Under the pieces are notes generated by a model that worked only from the letters and a program-made list of their open reading frames with translations, did no database searches and was not told the origin of the DNA. From an uncultured Oscillospiraceae bacterium (GTDB taxonomy: Bacteria > Bacillota > Clostridia > Oscillospirales > Ruminococcaceae): a DNA stretch of 6,246 nucleotides. Positions 1 through 4,243 of this stretch are shown piece after piece. The stretch is from contig CAUABB010000091.1 of NCBI GenBank assembly GCA_958427155.1, positions 1 to 6,246 on the forward strand, in the 5' to 3' direction. The translations under genes and the position numbers were made by a program. Every line of letters starts with the position of its first letter. Position 1 is the first letter of the stretch.

Positions 1-588
1 TTCGTTTTGCGCTATATTATCGGTTAATGTATCACCTATTTCATATGGCTTCATAAACCATAAAATCGGCTCAAACAACGGCCTTAAATTGCCTATTTTC
101 CATCCGGACCATTTTTCTTCATTAAAAATATCTTTTCTCTTTCTAAAAACCACAGATACATTTTGAGCTCTATGGGCTGCCGAGTCTTTTTGCCAGGCAA
201 TCATATCCTTAAAAATAAATCCAACATCTTCCAAAGCACAGATGCATCTGTGAGCATATCGGCGTCCGGCAAAAACAAAACAGCTGGCTCCTGGTTTAAG
301 AACTCTTAGCCATTCAGAAGACCATTTTGAGCACCACTGGTAATATTCCAGAGGGATTTTTTTATCCGCTTCTGACCAACCGTTTAACGGCTTTCCTCTT
401 GTTCTGAAAAGGACGCTTTTTTCTTGAGCCGGACTTTTTCCCAGTAGAGCCGAGTTGGTGTTGCTGTGTAGAATGTCCCATTCATCATAGGAAATACCGT
501 AAGGAATATCCGAAAGTATTAAATGAACAGAATTATCGTCAATCTTTTTTATTTCCTGAATAGAGTCACCACAGATTACTTTTCCCAT
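1..588 (-). CDS. Site-specific DNA methyltransferase (N6-adenine/N4-cytosine type), C-terminus beyond window
   Basis: Open reading frame of 196 codons without a stop, running off the left edge, so the C-terminal part is missing. ATG at 588-586 is preceded by AAAGGAAGAG at a normal SD distance. Residues 23-31 read LILSDIPYG: a hydrophobic strand followed by D27-I28-P29-Y30, a variant of the catalytic DPPY motif IV of amino-methyltransferases that transfer a methyl group from S-adenosylmethionine to adenine N6 or cytosine N4. LRVLKPGA (95-101) and EPILWFMKPY (173-182) fit the conserved regions after motif IV in this fold. Because motif IV lies at the N-terminus, the SAM-binding FxGxG motif should lie downstream, beyond the edge (beta-like motif order). 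No restriction endonuclease is visible in the window, so it may be an orphan or phage-type methylase. Family assignment is firm; target base and site cannot be read from this part. Confidence 0.88.
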   Translation of the reverse strand, partial: MGKVICGDSIQEIKKIDDNSVHLILSDIPYGISYDEWDILHSNTNSALLGKSPAQEKSVLFRTRGKPLNGWSEADKKIPLEYYQWCSKWSSEWLRVLKPGASCFVFAGRRYAHRCICALEDVGFIFKDMIAWQKDSAAHRAQNVSVVFRKRKDIFNEEKWSGWKIGNLRPLFEPILWFMKPYEIGDTLTDNIAQNE

Positions 589-817
589 TTTACTCTTCCT
601 TTAAAGCGAAGCAATAAGTTTCAATCGTTAAAATTTATTCTAATGTTTTCTTGTTTTTTAATAATTCGGCTATTGACTCATTGCTTGACAGGTTCCCAGT
701 TGCACTTTTTCCATATCAAGATATACAAATTTATAGACTGCCTCTGAAAATTTTACGACTGCAAATAAACCATAAATTTCTTTTATAAAACGACTGAAGT
801 TTAAAAACTTATTTTTT

Positions 818-845
818 ATTATATCATATGTTTGGGTTTTATCAA
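818..845 (-). promoter_or_regulatory. Sigma-A-type promoter reading toward the methyltransferase
   Basis: On the minus strand, TTGATA (845-840) is followed after 16 bp by a perfect TATAAT (823-818). Transcription would start near 811. A hyphenated palindrome AAGTTT-AA-AAACTT (797-810) sits right at the predicted start point and could be an operator. The transcript would carry about 220 nt of leader before the methyltransferase ATG at 588. The leader has no convincing ORF with its own SD. Confidence 0.55.
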
Positions 846-990
846 TTATTGTCTCTTTATGAAGCATAGTCTGTATATAATAAAACTCTGATAATCTGGT
901 AAATAAGGGCGTTTGTGAAAAATAAAAAGAATTCCGTACAGAAGCGCAGCCTTTTTGTCTGCTTTGAGGGTGTTTTCTGAAACAAATTTG

Positions 991-999
991 TGGTATAAT
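991..999 (+). promoter_or_regulatory. Extended -10 promoter for the uORF-corA transcript
   Basis: TGG followed by a perfect TATAAT (994-999) is an extended -10 element (TGn-TATAAT). The -35 region 17 bp upstream (971-976, TGTTTT) is poor, which is usual when an extended -10 is present. Transcription would start near 1006, giving about 240 nt of leader before the corA ATG. That is long enough for the regulatory structures described below. Confidence 0.55.
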
Positions 1000-1148
1000 A
1001 ATCAGGAATCAAAAAGTAGAGATGGATCTTTCTGGATTTTGCCTGCTAATATCCTGTTTGAAAAGCTGGACGCAGATGTTTGATTTGTGTTTGCAGAATA
1101 GGATTTCATAATTAAGAAAGAGCTTATTTGATATTTGGAGGTGACATG

Positions 1149-1232
1149 ATGAATCCCGACCCGTACAGTCGATTGTGTAATAAGAATATAGTGGGCGGGA
1201 GCAGTGCGCCAAAGTGTTTCTTCCGTCCCTAG
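1149..1232 (+). CDS. Upstream ORF: putative MgtL-like leader peptide of corA (27 aa)
   Basis: A short gene with a strong SD: GGAGG (1137-1141) lies 7 nt before ATG 1149. A second ATG immediately upstream (1146) is only 4 nt from the SD and would add one Met. The peptide begins MNPDPYSRLC, continues through NKNIVGGSS, and ends APKCFFRP with TAG at 1230-1232. Only 14 nt separate this stop from the corA ATG, and the corA SD begins at the next base, so the two genes are likely translationally coupled. The N-terminal N-P-D-P and C-terminal FRP recall the enterobacterial MgtL leader (E. coli MEPDPTPLP..., ending LFR), which destabilises ribosomes at low Mg2+ and controls the Mg2+ transporter gene mgtA. 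The resemblance is short and could be convergent. I know of no named family for this peptide. Translation is strongly suggested by the SD and position; a Mg2+-sensing role is inferred. Confidence 0.65.
   Translation: MNPDPYSRLCNKNIVGGSSAPKCFFRP
1155..1199 (+). promoter_or_regulatory. RNA stem inside the leader ORF pairing the Pro-Asp-Pro codons with the Gly-Gly region
   Basis: CCCG (1155-1158) pairs with CGGG (1196-1199). After a bulged A1159, CCC (1160-1162) pairs with GGG (1193-1195), extended by two G-U pairs (1163-1192 and 1164-1191). This gives seven GC pairs in an otherwise AT-rich leader. The 5' arm is exactly the codons for Pro-Asp-Pro, so a ribosome on those codons would open it. 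An alternative small hairpin, GGCG (1194-1197) with CGCC (1207-1210), competes for the same 3' arm, so a switch between the two is possible. Pairing was done by eye and no energy was calculated. Confidence 0.4.
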
Positions 1233-1245
1233 AAAGGAAGAAACA
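1215..1245 (+). promoter_or_regulatory. Hairpin sequestering the corA ribosome binding site
   Basis: TGTTTCTTCC (1215-1224) and GGAAGAAACA (1236-1245) form a perfect 10-bp stem with an 11-nt loop. The 3' arm contains most of the corA SD (AAAGGAAG, 1233-1240) and ends one base before the ATG at 1247. The 5' arm codes for the last residues of the leader peptide and the loop holds its TAG stop (1230-1232). A ribosome reaching the end of the leader ORF would therefore melt the stem. No U-run follows the hairpin, so control would be translational rather than by intrinsic termination. Confidence 0.55.
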
Positions 1246-1246
1246 A

Positions 1247-2185
1247 ATGATTAAGATTTTTAAAACAGTTGACAATAAGCTTGTAAGAGTAAATAGCTTA
1301 ACAGAAGGCTGCTGGATTTCAGTGGTGAGTCCGACGGAAGAGGAAATTAATTACCTGATAAGCGAAGTCGGCGCAGAGTCTGATTTTGTTCGTGCTGCGC
1401 TTGACGAGGAGGAATCTTCCCGAATCGAAAATGAAGAGGGTCAGACCCTTGTAATTGTAGATACTCCGATGGCTCAGAAAGAAACAGAAAAAAATACGAT
1501 TTTATATACCACCATGCCAATTGGGATGATTTTGACGGAAAGAAATGTTATTTCGGTTTGTGTGGAAGAAACGCCTGTGATCACTGAATTTGAAAATGGA
1601 ATCATTAAAAATGTCCAGACTCATCTTAAAACTCGTTTCCTCTTAATGATGCTTTTACGAGTAGCTACTAAATACTTGCAGTTTTTAAAACAGATTGATA
1701 AGCTTTCCAATATGGTAGAACGACAACTTCATCGTTCCCTTCGGAATAAAGAACTCATTCAGCTTCTAGGAATGGAGAAATCTCTGGTTTATTTTTCTAC
1801 TTCTTTAAAGTCCAATGAAATTACCTTGGAAAAAATTCTTCGTGGTAGAGTGATTAAACTTTATGATGAAGATCAGGATTTGCTGGAAGATGTTCTGATT
1901 GAAGTAAAACAGGCAATTGAAATGTCGAATATTTATTCGAGTATCCTTTCAGGAACGATGGATGCATTTGCCTCTGTCATTTCCAATAATTTGAATATTG
2001 TAATGAAAGTATTGACTTCTATTACGATTTTAATGGCGATCCCCACAATGATATCCAGCTTTTACGGGATGAATGTCGAGGGCCTTCCTGTGCCATATTT
2101 TTGGTTCCCGTTGGCACTTTCGCTTGTAGCAACTGCTGTTGTGGCAGTTATTTTGATAAAAAAGAATATGTTTAGCTCTAAATAG
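1247..2185 (+). CDS. corA: CorA-family magnesium/divalent cation transporter
   Basis: A 312-residue protein of normal CorA length. CorA proteins form pentameric membrane channels that admit Mg2+ (some members carry Co2+ or Ni2+). The N-terminal two thirds form the cytoplasmic domain, with a long helical stretch around residues 115-240. Two transmembrane segments follow at about 252-272 and 286-304. The signature Y273-G274-M275-N276 sits at the end of TM1, followed by a short external loop (VEGLPVPYF) and a lysine-rich cytoplasmic tail (KKNMFSSK). The start chosen is ATG 1247 with SD AAAGGAAG (1233-1240). A GTG at 1214 in the same frame would add 11 residues but lies inside the leader ORF and has no SD. 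Expression is probably governed by the leader peptide and SD-blocking hairpin immediately upstream; the gene ends at its own terminator. The family call is firm, but ion and direction of transport are not proven by sequence. Confidence 0.93.
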   Translation: MIKIFKTVDNKLVRVNSLTEGCWISVVSPTEEEINYLISEVGAESDFVRAALDEEESSRIENEEGQTLVIVDTPMAQKETEKNTILYTTMPIGMILTERNVISVCVEETPVITEFENGIIKNVQTHLKTRFLLMMLLRVATKYLQFLKQIDKLSNMVERQLHRSLRNKELIQLLGMEKSLVYFSTSLKSNEITLEKILRGRVIKLYDEDQDLLEDVLIEVKQAIEMSNIYSSILSGTMDAFASVISNNLNIVMKVLTSITILMAIPTMISSFYGMNVEGLPVPYFWFPLALSLVATAVVAVILIKKNMFSSK

Positions 2186-2187
2186 AT

Positions 2188-2223
2188 GAAATAATGGCAG
2201 AAATTAATTTCTGCCATTATTTT
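2188..2223. terminator. Intrinsic terminator after corA
   Basis: A perfect palindrome of 16-nt arms (2190-2205 and 2206-2221), extendable by one A-T pair and one G-U pair, begins 3 nt after the corA stop. It would fold as a 14-bp or longer stem with a TTAA loop and a core of GGCAGAAA/TTTCTGCC. The 3' side runs into ATTATTTTG, supplying U residues on the plus strand. The symmetric A-run on the 5' side would let it work in both directions. Confidence 0.75.
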
Positions 2224-2358
2224 GTTGAACTTAACAAAATTGTTAGAAACTTTTTGTGTGTTTTATTTTTCTTAAATGATTGATTTCTTGTTTGATTTGA
2301 TGTTAAATAATATTGTTTGAACACATCTTTTAAAATAATCAGAAACGAGGAATATGAA
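2224..2358 (+). promoter_or_regulatory. Probable promoter region of the lyxose isomerase gene
   Basis: 135 bp of very AT-rich DNA between the corA terminator and the next ATG. The best promoter match is TTGTTT (2288-2293), 17 bp, TATTGT (2311-2316), which is only moderate. An inverted repeat TAACAA-AA-TTGTTA (2232-2245) lies upstream and could bind a regulator. Because a terminator separates the genes, a promoter is expected here, but its exact position is uncertain. Confidence 0.3.
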
Positions 2359-3045
2359 ATGAAACGCTCAAAAATCAACCAAGTAATTGAAGAAGGAATC
2401 AAATTTATTGAAGAAATGCATTTTAGCCTTCCGGATTTTGCTTATTGGAAGCCGGAGGATTTTAAAGGAAAACGCGCTGAGTATGATGAAGTGTTTACTA
2501 ATATGCTCGGATGGGATGTAACGGATTTTGGATATGATGATTTCGAAAAGGTAGGTTTATTGATTTTTACAATCCGTAATGGTAGTATCAAACATCCGGA
2601 ACAATATCCAAAACCGTATTGTGAGAAATACCTGATTGTGGAGGAAGGTCAGAAATTGGCTCCTCATTATCATTACCAGAAAATGGAGGATATTATTAAT
2701 CGCGCAGGTGGAACGGCAGTTATCAGCCTTTGGGAGAAAGATGAGAATGACCGGTTTTCTGATAAGCCGATTACAGTAACCCTTGACGGGCGGAAAGTTA
2801 CCCTCCCCGCGGGAAGTGCTGTAGAGTTGAAACCTGGTCAAAGTATCACCTTGATTCCGGGTCAGTATCATGAAATTTCCTGCAAACCTGGGAGCGGAAA
2901 ACTTCTTTTAGGAGAGGTTTCTACTGTTAATGATGATAATATTGACAATCATTTTCTGGATGCTTCAGACCGGATTCCTGAAATTGAAGAGGACGTTGCA
3001 CCGGCTTACTTAATCTTTAAAGATTATCCTGATTATGTTGATTAA
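2359..3045 (+). CDS. D-lyxose isomerase (D-lyxose ketol-isomerase, YdaE-like cupin)
   Basis: A 228-residue cytoplasmic single-domain cupin, matching the usual length of the YdaE/Z5688 family. These enzymes interconvert D-lyxose and D-xylulose and usually also D-mannose and D-fructose, using Mn2+. The metal-binding set is complete: H103 and H105 in HYHY, E110 in QKMED, and H171 in GQYHE. From memory these positions coincide with those of the E. coli O157 enzyme. K108 and the repeated-strand pattern (TLPAGSAVELKPGQSITLIP, 148-167) fit the cupin barrel. Start is ATG 2359 with GAGG (2347-2350) 8 nt upstream; an in-frame TTG at 2317 lies in the promoter region and is rejected. No sugar transporter, kinase or regulator adjoins it, so it is probably a single-gene unit and its physiological sugar cannot be inferred from context. 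Confidence 0.92.
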   Translation: MKRSKINQVIEEGIKFIEEMHFSLPDFAYWKPEDFKGKRAEYDEVFTNMLGWDVTDFGYDDFEKVGLLIFTIRNGSIKHPEQYPKPYCEKYLIVEEGQKLAPHYHYQKMEDIINRAGGTAVISLWEKDENDRFSDKPITVTLDGRKVTLPAGSAVELKPGQSITLIPGQYHEISCKPGSGKLLLGEVSTVNDDNIDNHFLDASDRIPEIEEDVAPAYLIFKDYPDYVD

Positions 3046-3089
3046 ACGTGAAAAATTTTACTGATTTAATTCTTTAATAGGTTTTGTTG

Positions 3090-3157
3090 AAAAGAATTAC
3101 ACCTAAAACAGGATGGAAGATATATTCTTCCATCCTGTTTTAGGTGTAATTCTTTTT
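3090..3157. terminator. 31-bp perfect inverted repeat, bidirectional terminator between convergent genes
   Basis: Arms 3090-3120 and 3126-3156 are perfectly complementary over 31 nt, with a TATAT loop. The plus-strand transcript ends the stem in TTCTTTTT and the minus-strand transcript in TTCTTTTC. It lies between the lyxose isomerase stop (3045) and the convergent repressor stop (3205), so it can end both transcripts. The stem is about twice the usual length for an intrinsic terminator. No target-site duplication flanks it, so there is no direct support for a mobile origin. Confidence 0.7.
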
Positions 3158-3204
3158 ATATATCATTCTGCTAATCTTGTTTTTTATTTGCACTATCTTA
3201 TTGT

Positions 3205-3585
3205 TTATATTTTGTCTCGTTTCCTTTTTTCTTTAAAGGCAAAATACATTTCAGTGATTGAATGGAAAAATTCATCCAAATCATCAGAAGAAAGGCTGCC
3301 TTCAAAAAATTTCCGACATTCTGAAAGAAAAGCTTCTGTTCGGTTTGTTTTAGATGAATCTATTTCTTTAACCTGCATTACAAATATTTCGTCGTCGTTT
3401 ACCAAATCATTGAGTGATATCCCAAGATAAGCAGCCAATTTGATAGCCAAATCCAGTCTTGGCATTGTTTCCTCTCTTTCCCAAAGGCCGACTGTCCTGT
3501 CGGATATCTTTAAAGCTTTGGCAATATCGGTTTGAAGTAGGCCGTATTGCTCACGATATCTTCTTAAATTTTCTGCAAATCCCAT
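3205..3585 (-). CDS. XRE-family helix-turn-helix transcriptional regulator
   Basis: A 126-residue protein. Residues 4-61 form a Cro/C1-type DNA-binding domain: LRRYREQYGLLQTDIAKAL, then the recognition helix region ISDRTVGLWEREETMPRLD, then LAIKLAAYLGISLNDLV. The remaining 65 residues have no recognised domain. They contain an acidic stretch (SSDDLDEFF) and a basic tail (KEKRKRDKI), perhaps for oligomerisation. The start is ATG 3585-3583, preceded by GGTGA at 7 nt; an in-frame start 12 codons earlier has no SD and would overlap the divergent promoter. The gene is divergent from a remnant small-gene cluster, and palindromes lie in the shared control region. That is the typical arrangement for a phage- or mobile-element repressor controlling both itself and the opposite unit. 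Its target genes are inferred from position only. Confidence 0.88.
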   Translation of the reverse strand: MGFAENLRRYREQYGLLQTDIAKALKISDRTVGLWEREETMPRLDLAIKLAAYLGISLNDLVNDDEIFVMQVKEIDSSKTNRTEAFLSECRKFFEGSLSSDDLDEFFHSITEMYFAFKEKRKRDKI

Positions 3586-3597
3586 ATATTTCACCAC

Positions 3598-3635
3598 ACA
3601 AAATAAATTTTGTATTGACACAAAAACAATATTGT
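3598..3635. promoter_or_regulatory. Candidate operators for the XRE regulator
   Basis: Two palindromes with related half-sites lie between the regulator start and the divergent promoter. ACAAAAT-AA-ATTTTGT (3598-3613) ends just before the -35 element, and ACAATATTGT (3626-3635) lies within the promoter spacer. A further inverted pair TTTTGT (3608-3613) and ACAAAA (3620-3625) spans the -35 box. Repressor bound here would block the rightward promoter and could also control the regulator's own transcription. No convincing minus-strand -10/-35 pair for the regulator was found. Confidence 0.45.
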
Positions 3636-3643
3636 GATATAGT
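3615..3643 (+). promoter_or_regulatory. Near-consensus promoter divergent from the XRE gene
   Basis: Perfect TTGACA (3615-3620), 17-bp spacer, TATAGT (3638-3643): the best promoter match in the window. It reads rightward toward the small-gene cluster beginning at 3773, giving a leader of about 120 nt. The palindrome ACAATATTGT occupies the spacer, so the promoter is probably repressible. Confidence 0.72.
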
Positions 3644-3694
3644 AAGCTTAAACAAAAAAATAATTGTCTTATAGTGTATCACAGGAAAATAATT

Positions 3695-3725
3695 TTGTCA
3701 ACAGAAGATGCTTTAAAAATATAAT
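3695..3725 (+). promoter_or_regulatory. Possible second promoter upstream of the small-gene cluster
   Basis: TTGTCA (3695-3700) and a perfect TATAAT (3720-3725) are separated by 19 bp, longer than the optimum. It lies 48 bp before ATG 3773. It may be an auxiliary promoter or a chance match in AT-rich DNA. Confidence 0.3.
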
Positions 3726-3772
3726 TTTCGTAAAACCATAAGGCGTTTTAAAAATACAGGAAGAGTAAAGTA

Positions 3773-3906
3773 ATGGATAAAACAGATATCTTTATTTTAT
3801 AAAGAAGCTGGCAGATTAAGTGAAGACAACAGAGCGTAGTCCTGTTTTAAAAACGAGAGGAGTTGTTTACGAAATTGATAAAATAGATCAAGGTGGTGAA
3901 AGATGA
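3773..3906 (+). pseudogene. Frameshifted small gene, about 44 residues if repaired
   Basis: ATG 3773 has an excellent SD (AGGAAGAG, 3758-3765, 7 nt away), yet its frame stops after 9 residues (MDKTDIFIL, TAA 3800-3802). Coding-like sequence continues in the next frame from about 3792 as LFYKEAGRLSEDNRA until TAG 3837-3839. It then continues in the third frame as SPVLKTRGVVYEIDKIDQGG followed by ER, stopping at TGA 3904-3906. That stop overlaps the ATG of the next gene (ATGA). Removing one base near 3794 and one near 3837 would join the parts into one small protein ending at the coupled start. This suggests a decayed gene with two +1 shifts. I do not recognise the family. The alternative, that only the 9-residue frame is real as a leader peptide, cannot be excluded. 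Confidence 0.45.
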
Positions 3907-4076
3907 ATTTTGACAAGAAGCGGGAACGACGCCGCAGAGAACTAGCTTGGCATGAAATAGAACAGATGCTTCGTCGTTATCCGGGAGAATGCGGAGTGTG
4001 CTTTGTGCGCAGAGCGACTGCAGAGGAATTAGAGCGAGCCTGTCGCATAGGAAAAAAGGACAGTTATGAAAAATGA
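3903..4076 (+). CDS. Small basic protein of unknown function (57 aa)
   Basis: Intact 57-codon frame with a strong SD (AGGTGG, 3891-3896, 6 nt from ATG 3903). It overlaps the preceding frame by ATGA and the next start by 11 bases, the spacing of a tightly coupled operon. The N-terminal third is highly basic and helical (FDKKRERRRRELAWHEIEQM). It is followed by LRRYPGECGVCFVRRATAEE and ends CRIGKKDSYEK. C30 and C33 form a CxxC pair, with a third cysteine at C47, so metal binding is possible but not shown. There is no signal peptide or membrane segment. I do not recognise the family. Small, coupled, basic proteins behind a divergent XRE repressor are common in phages and integrative elements, which fits the context. 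It may be a leftover intact member of an otherwise decayed module. Confidence 0.55.
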   Translation: MNFDKKRERRRRELAWHEIEQMLRRYPGECGVCFVRRATAEELERACRIGKKDSYEK

Positions 4077-4178
4077 TTTTTAAATCAATATCTGCTGTTC
4101 GGAAATGAAAAAGTGAGAGGCCGTCTGTATTCAATTAGATCTATCAGGAGAAATCAAGAAAGAATAGATCGTATTTAG
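4066..4178 (+). pseudogene. Frameshifted third small gene of the cluster, about 37 residues if repaired
   Basis: ATG 4066 lies inside the end of the 57-residue gene and reads MKNDF before TAA (4081-4083), just after a run of five T (4077-4081). Adding one T to that run would give MKNDFLNQYLLFGNEK and then VRGRLYSIRSIRRNQERIDR plus I, ending at TAG 4176-4178. The overlapping start and the open downstream frame suggest a gene inactivated by loss of one base in the homopolymer. A sequencing error at the T-run is an equally simple explanation. The product has no recognised family. Its charged, helical C-terminus recalls small phage/ICE regulators only in general character. Confidence 0.35.
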
Positions 4179-4243
4179 TATAAAATAAATTTTTGGGTGA
4201 TTCGTCAAAAAACTTAAGTTTAAAATGATCCTCTAAAATTTGT

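Larger units (their letters stand above)
589..1145. other. Non-coding intergenic region between divergent units
   Basis: About 560 bp, very AT-rich, without a believable gene apart from the uORF that follows it. It holds the minus-strand promoter at 845-818 with its adjacent palindrome and the plus-strand promoter ending at 999. From about 1006 on it forms the 5' part of the corA leader. ATG 1022 opens a 29-codon frame to the TAA at 1109-1111, but it has only a weak purine stretch upstream and I do not call it a gene. A 65-codon minus-strand frame (867-670) has no SD and contains the TATAAT of the promoter, so it is judged spurious. Confidence 0.6.

Noticed and set aside
740..780. Possible insertion-sequence end near ACTGCCTCTGAAAATTTTACGA
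   Set aside because: It faintly recalls IS terminal sequences, but no matching second end, target duplication or transposase fragment was found.
670..867. 65-codon minus-strand frame upstream of the methyltransferase
   Set aside because: It has no SD and its 5' part contains the TATAAT element of the minus-strand promoter; its composition is that of AT-rich non-coding DNA.
1022..1111. 29-codon ORF at the 5' end of the corA leader
   Set aside because: Only a weak purine stretch precedes the ATG and the peptide has no notable feature; probably chance.
1000..1246. M-box (Mg2+) or other known metal riboswitch before corA
   Set aside because: The conserved M-box core sequences as I remember them are not present; the leader is better explained by the uORF and hairpins. 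A covariance-model search (Rfam) would settle it.
1214..1246. GTG start giving an 11-residue longer CorA
   Set aside because: It lies within the leader ORF and has no SD, whereas ATG 1247 has a good one.
1009..1275. 88-codon minus-strand frame across the corA leader
   Set aside because: It is antisense to the leader ORF, hairpin and corA start, and lacks an SD.
2557..2871. 104-codon minus-strand frame inside the lyxose isomerase gene
   Set aside because: It is a shadow of a clearly identified gene on the opposite strand.
3113..3430. 105-codon plus-strand frame over the terminator and XRE gene
   Set aside because: It begins inside the inverted repeat and is antisense to the XRE coding region.
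3847..4134. 95-codon minus-strand frame opposite the small-gene cluster
   Set aside because: The plus strand has SD sites and coupled starts here; the minus frame has no SD and a composition expected of a complement.
4138..4170. 7-bp inverted repeat GATCTAT...ATAGATC
   Set aside because: The arms are short with a 19-nt loop and no U-run follows, so it does not support a terminator or attachment site.
4207..4221. Palindrome AAACTTAAGTTT as a terminator for the Tet(M)-like gene
   Set aside because: It is only a 12-bp AT-rich palindrome without a loop, too weak to act as a stable terminator despite the adjacent T-run.
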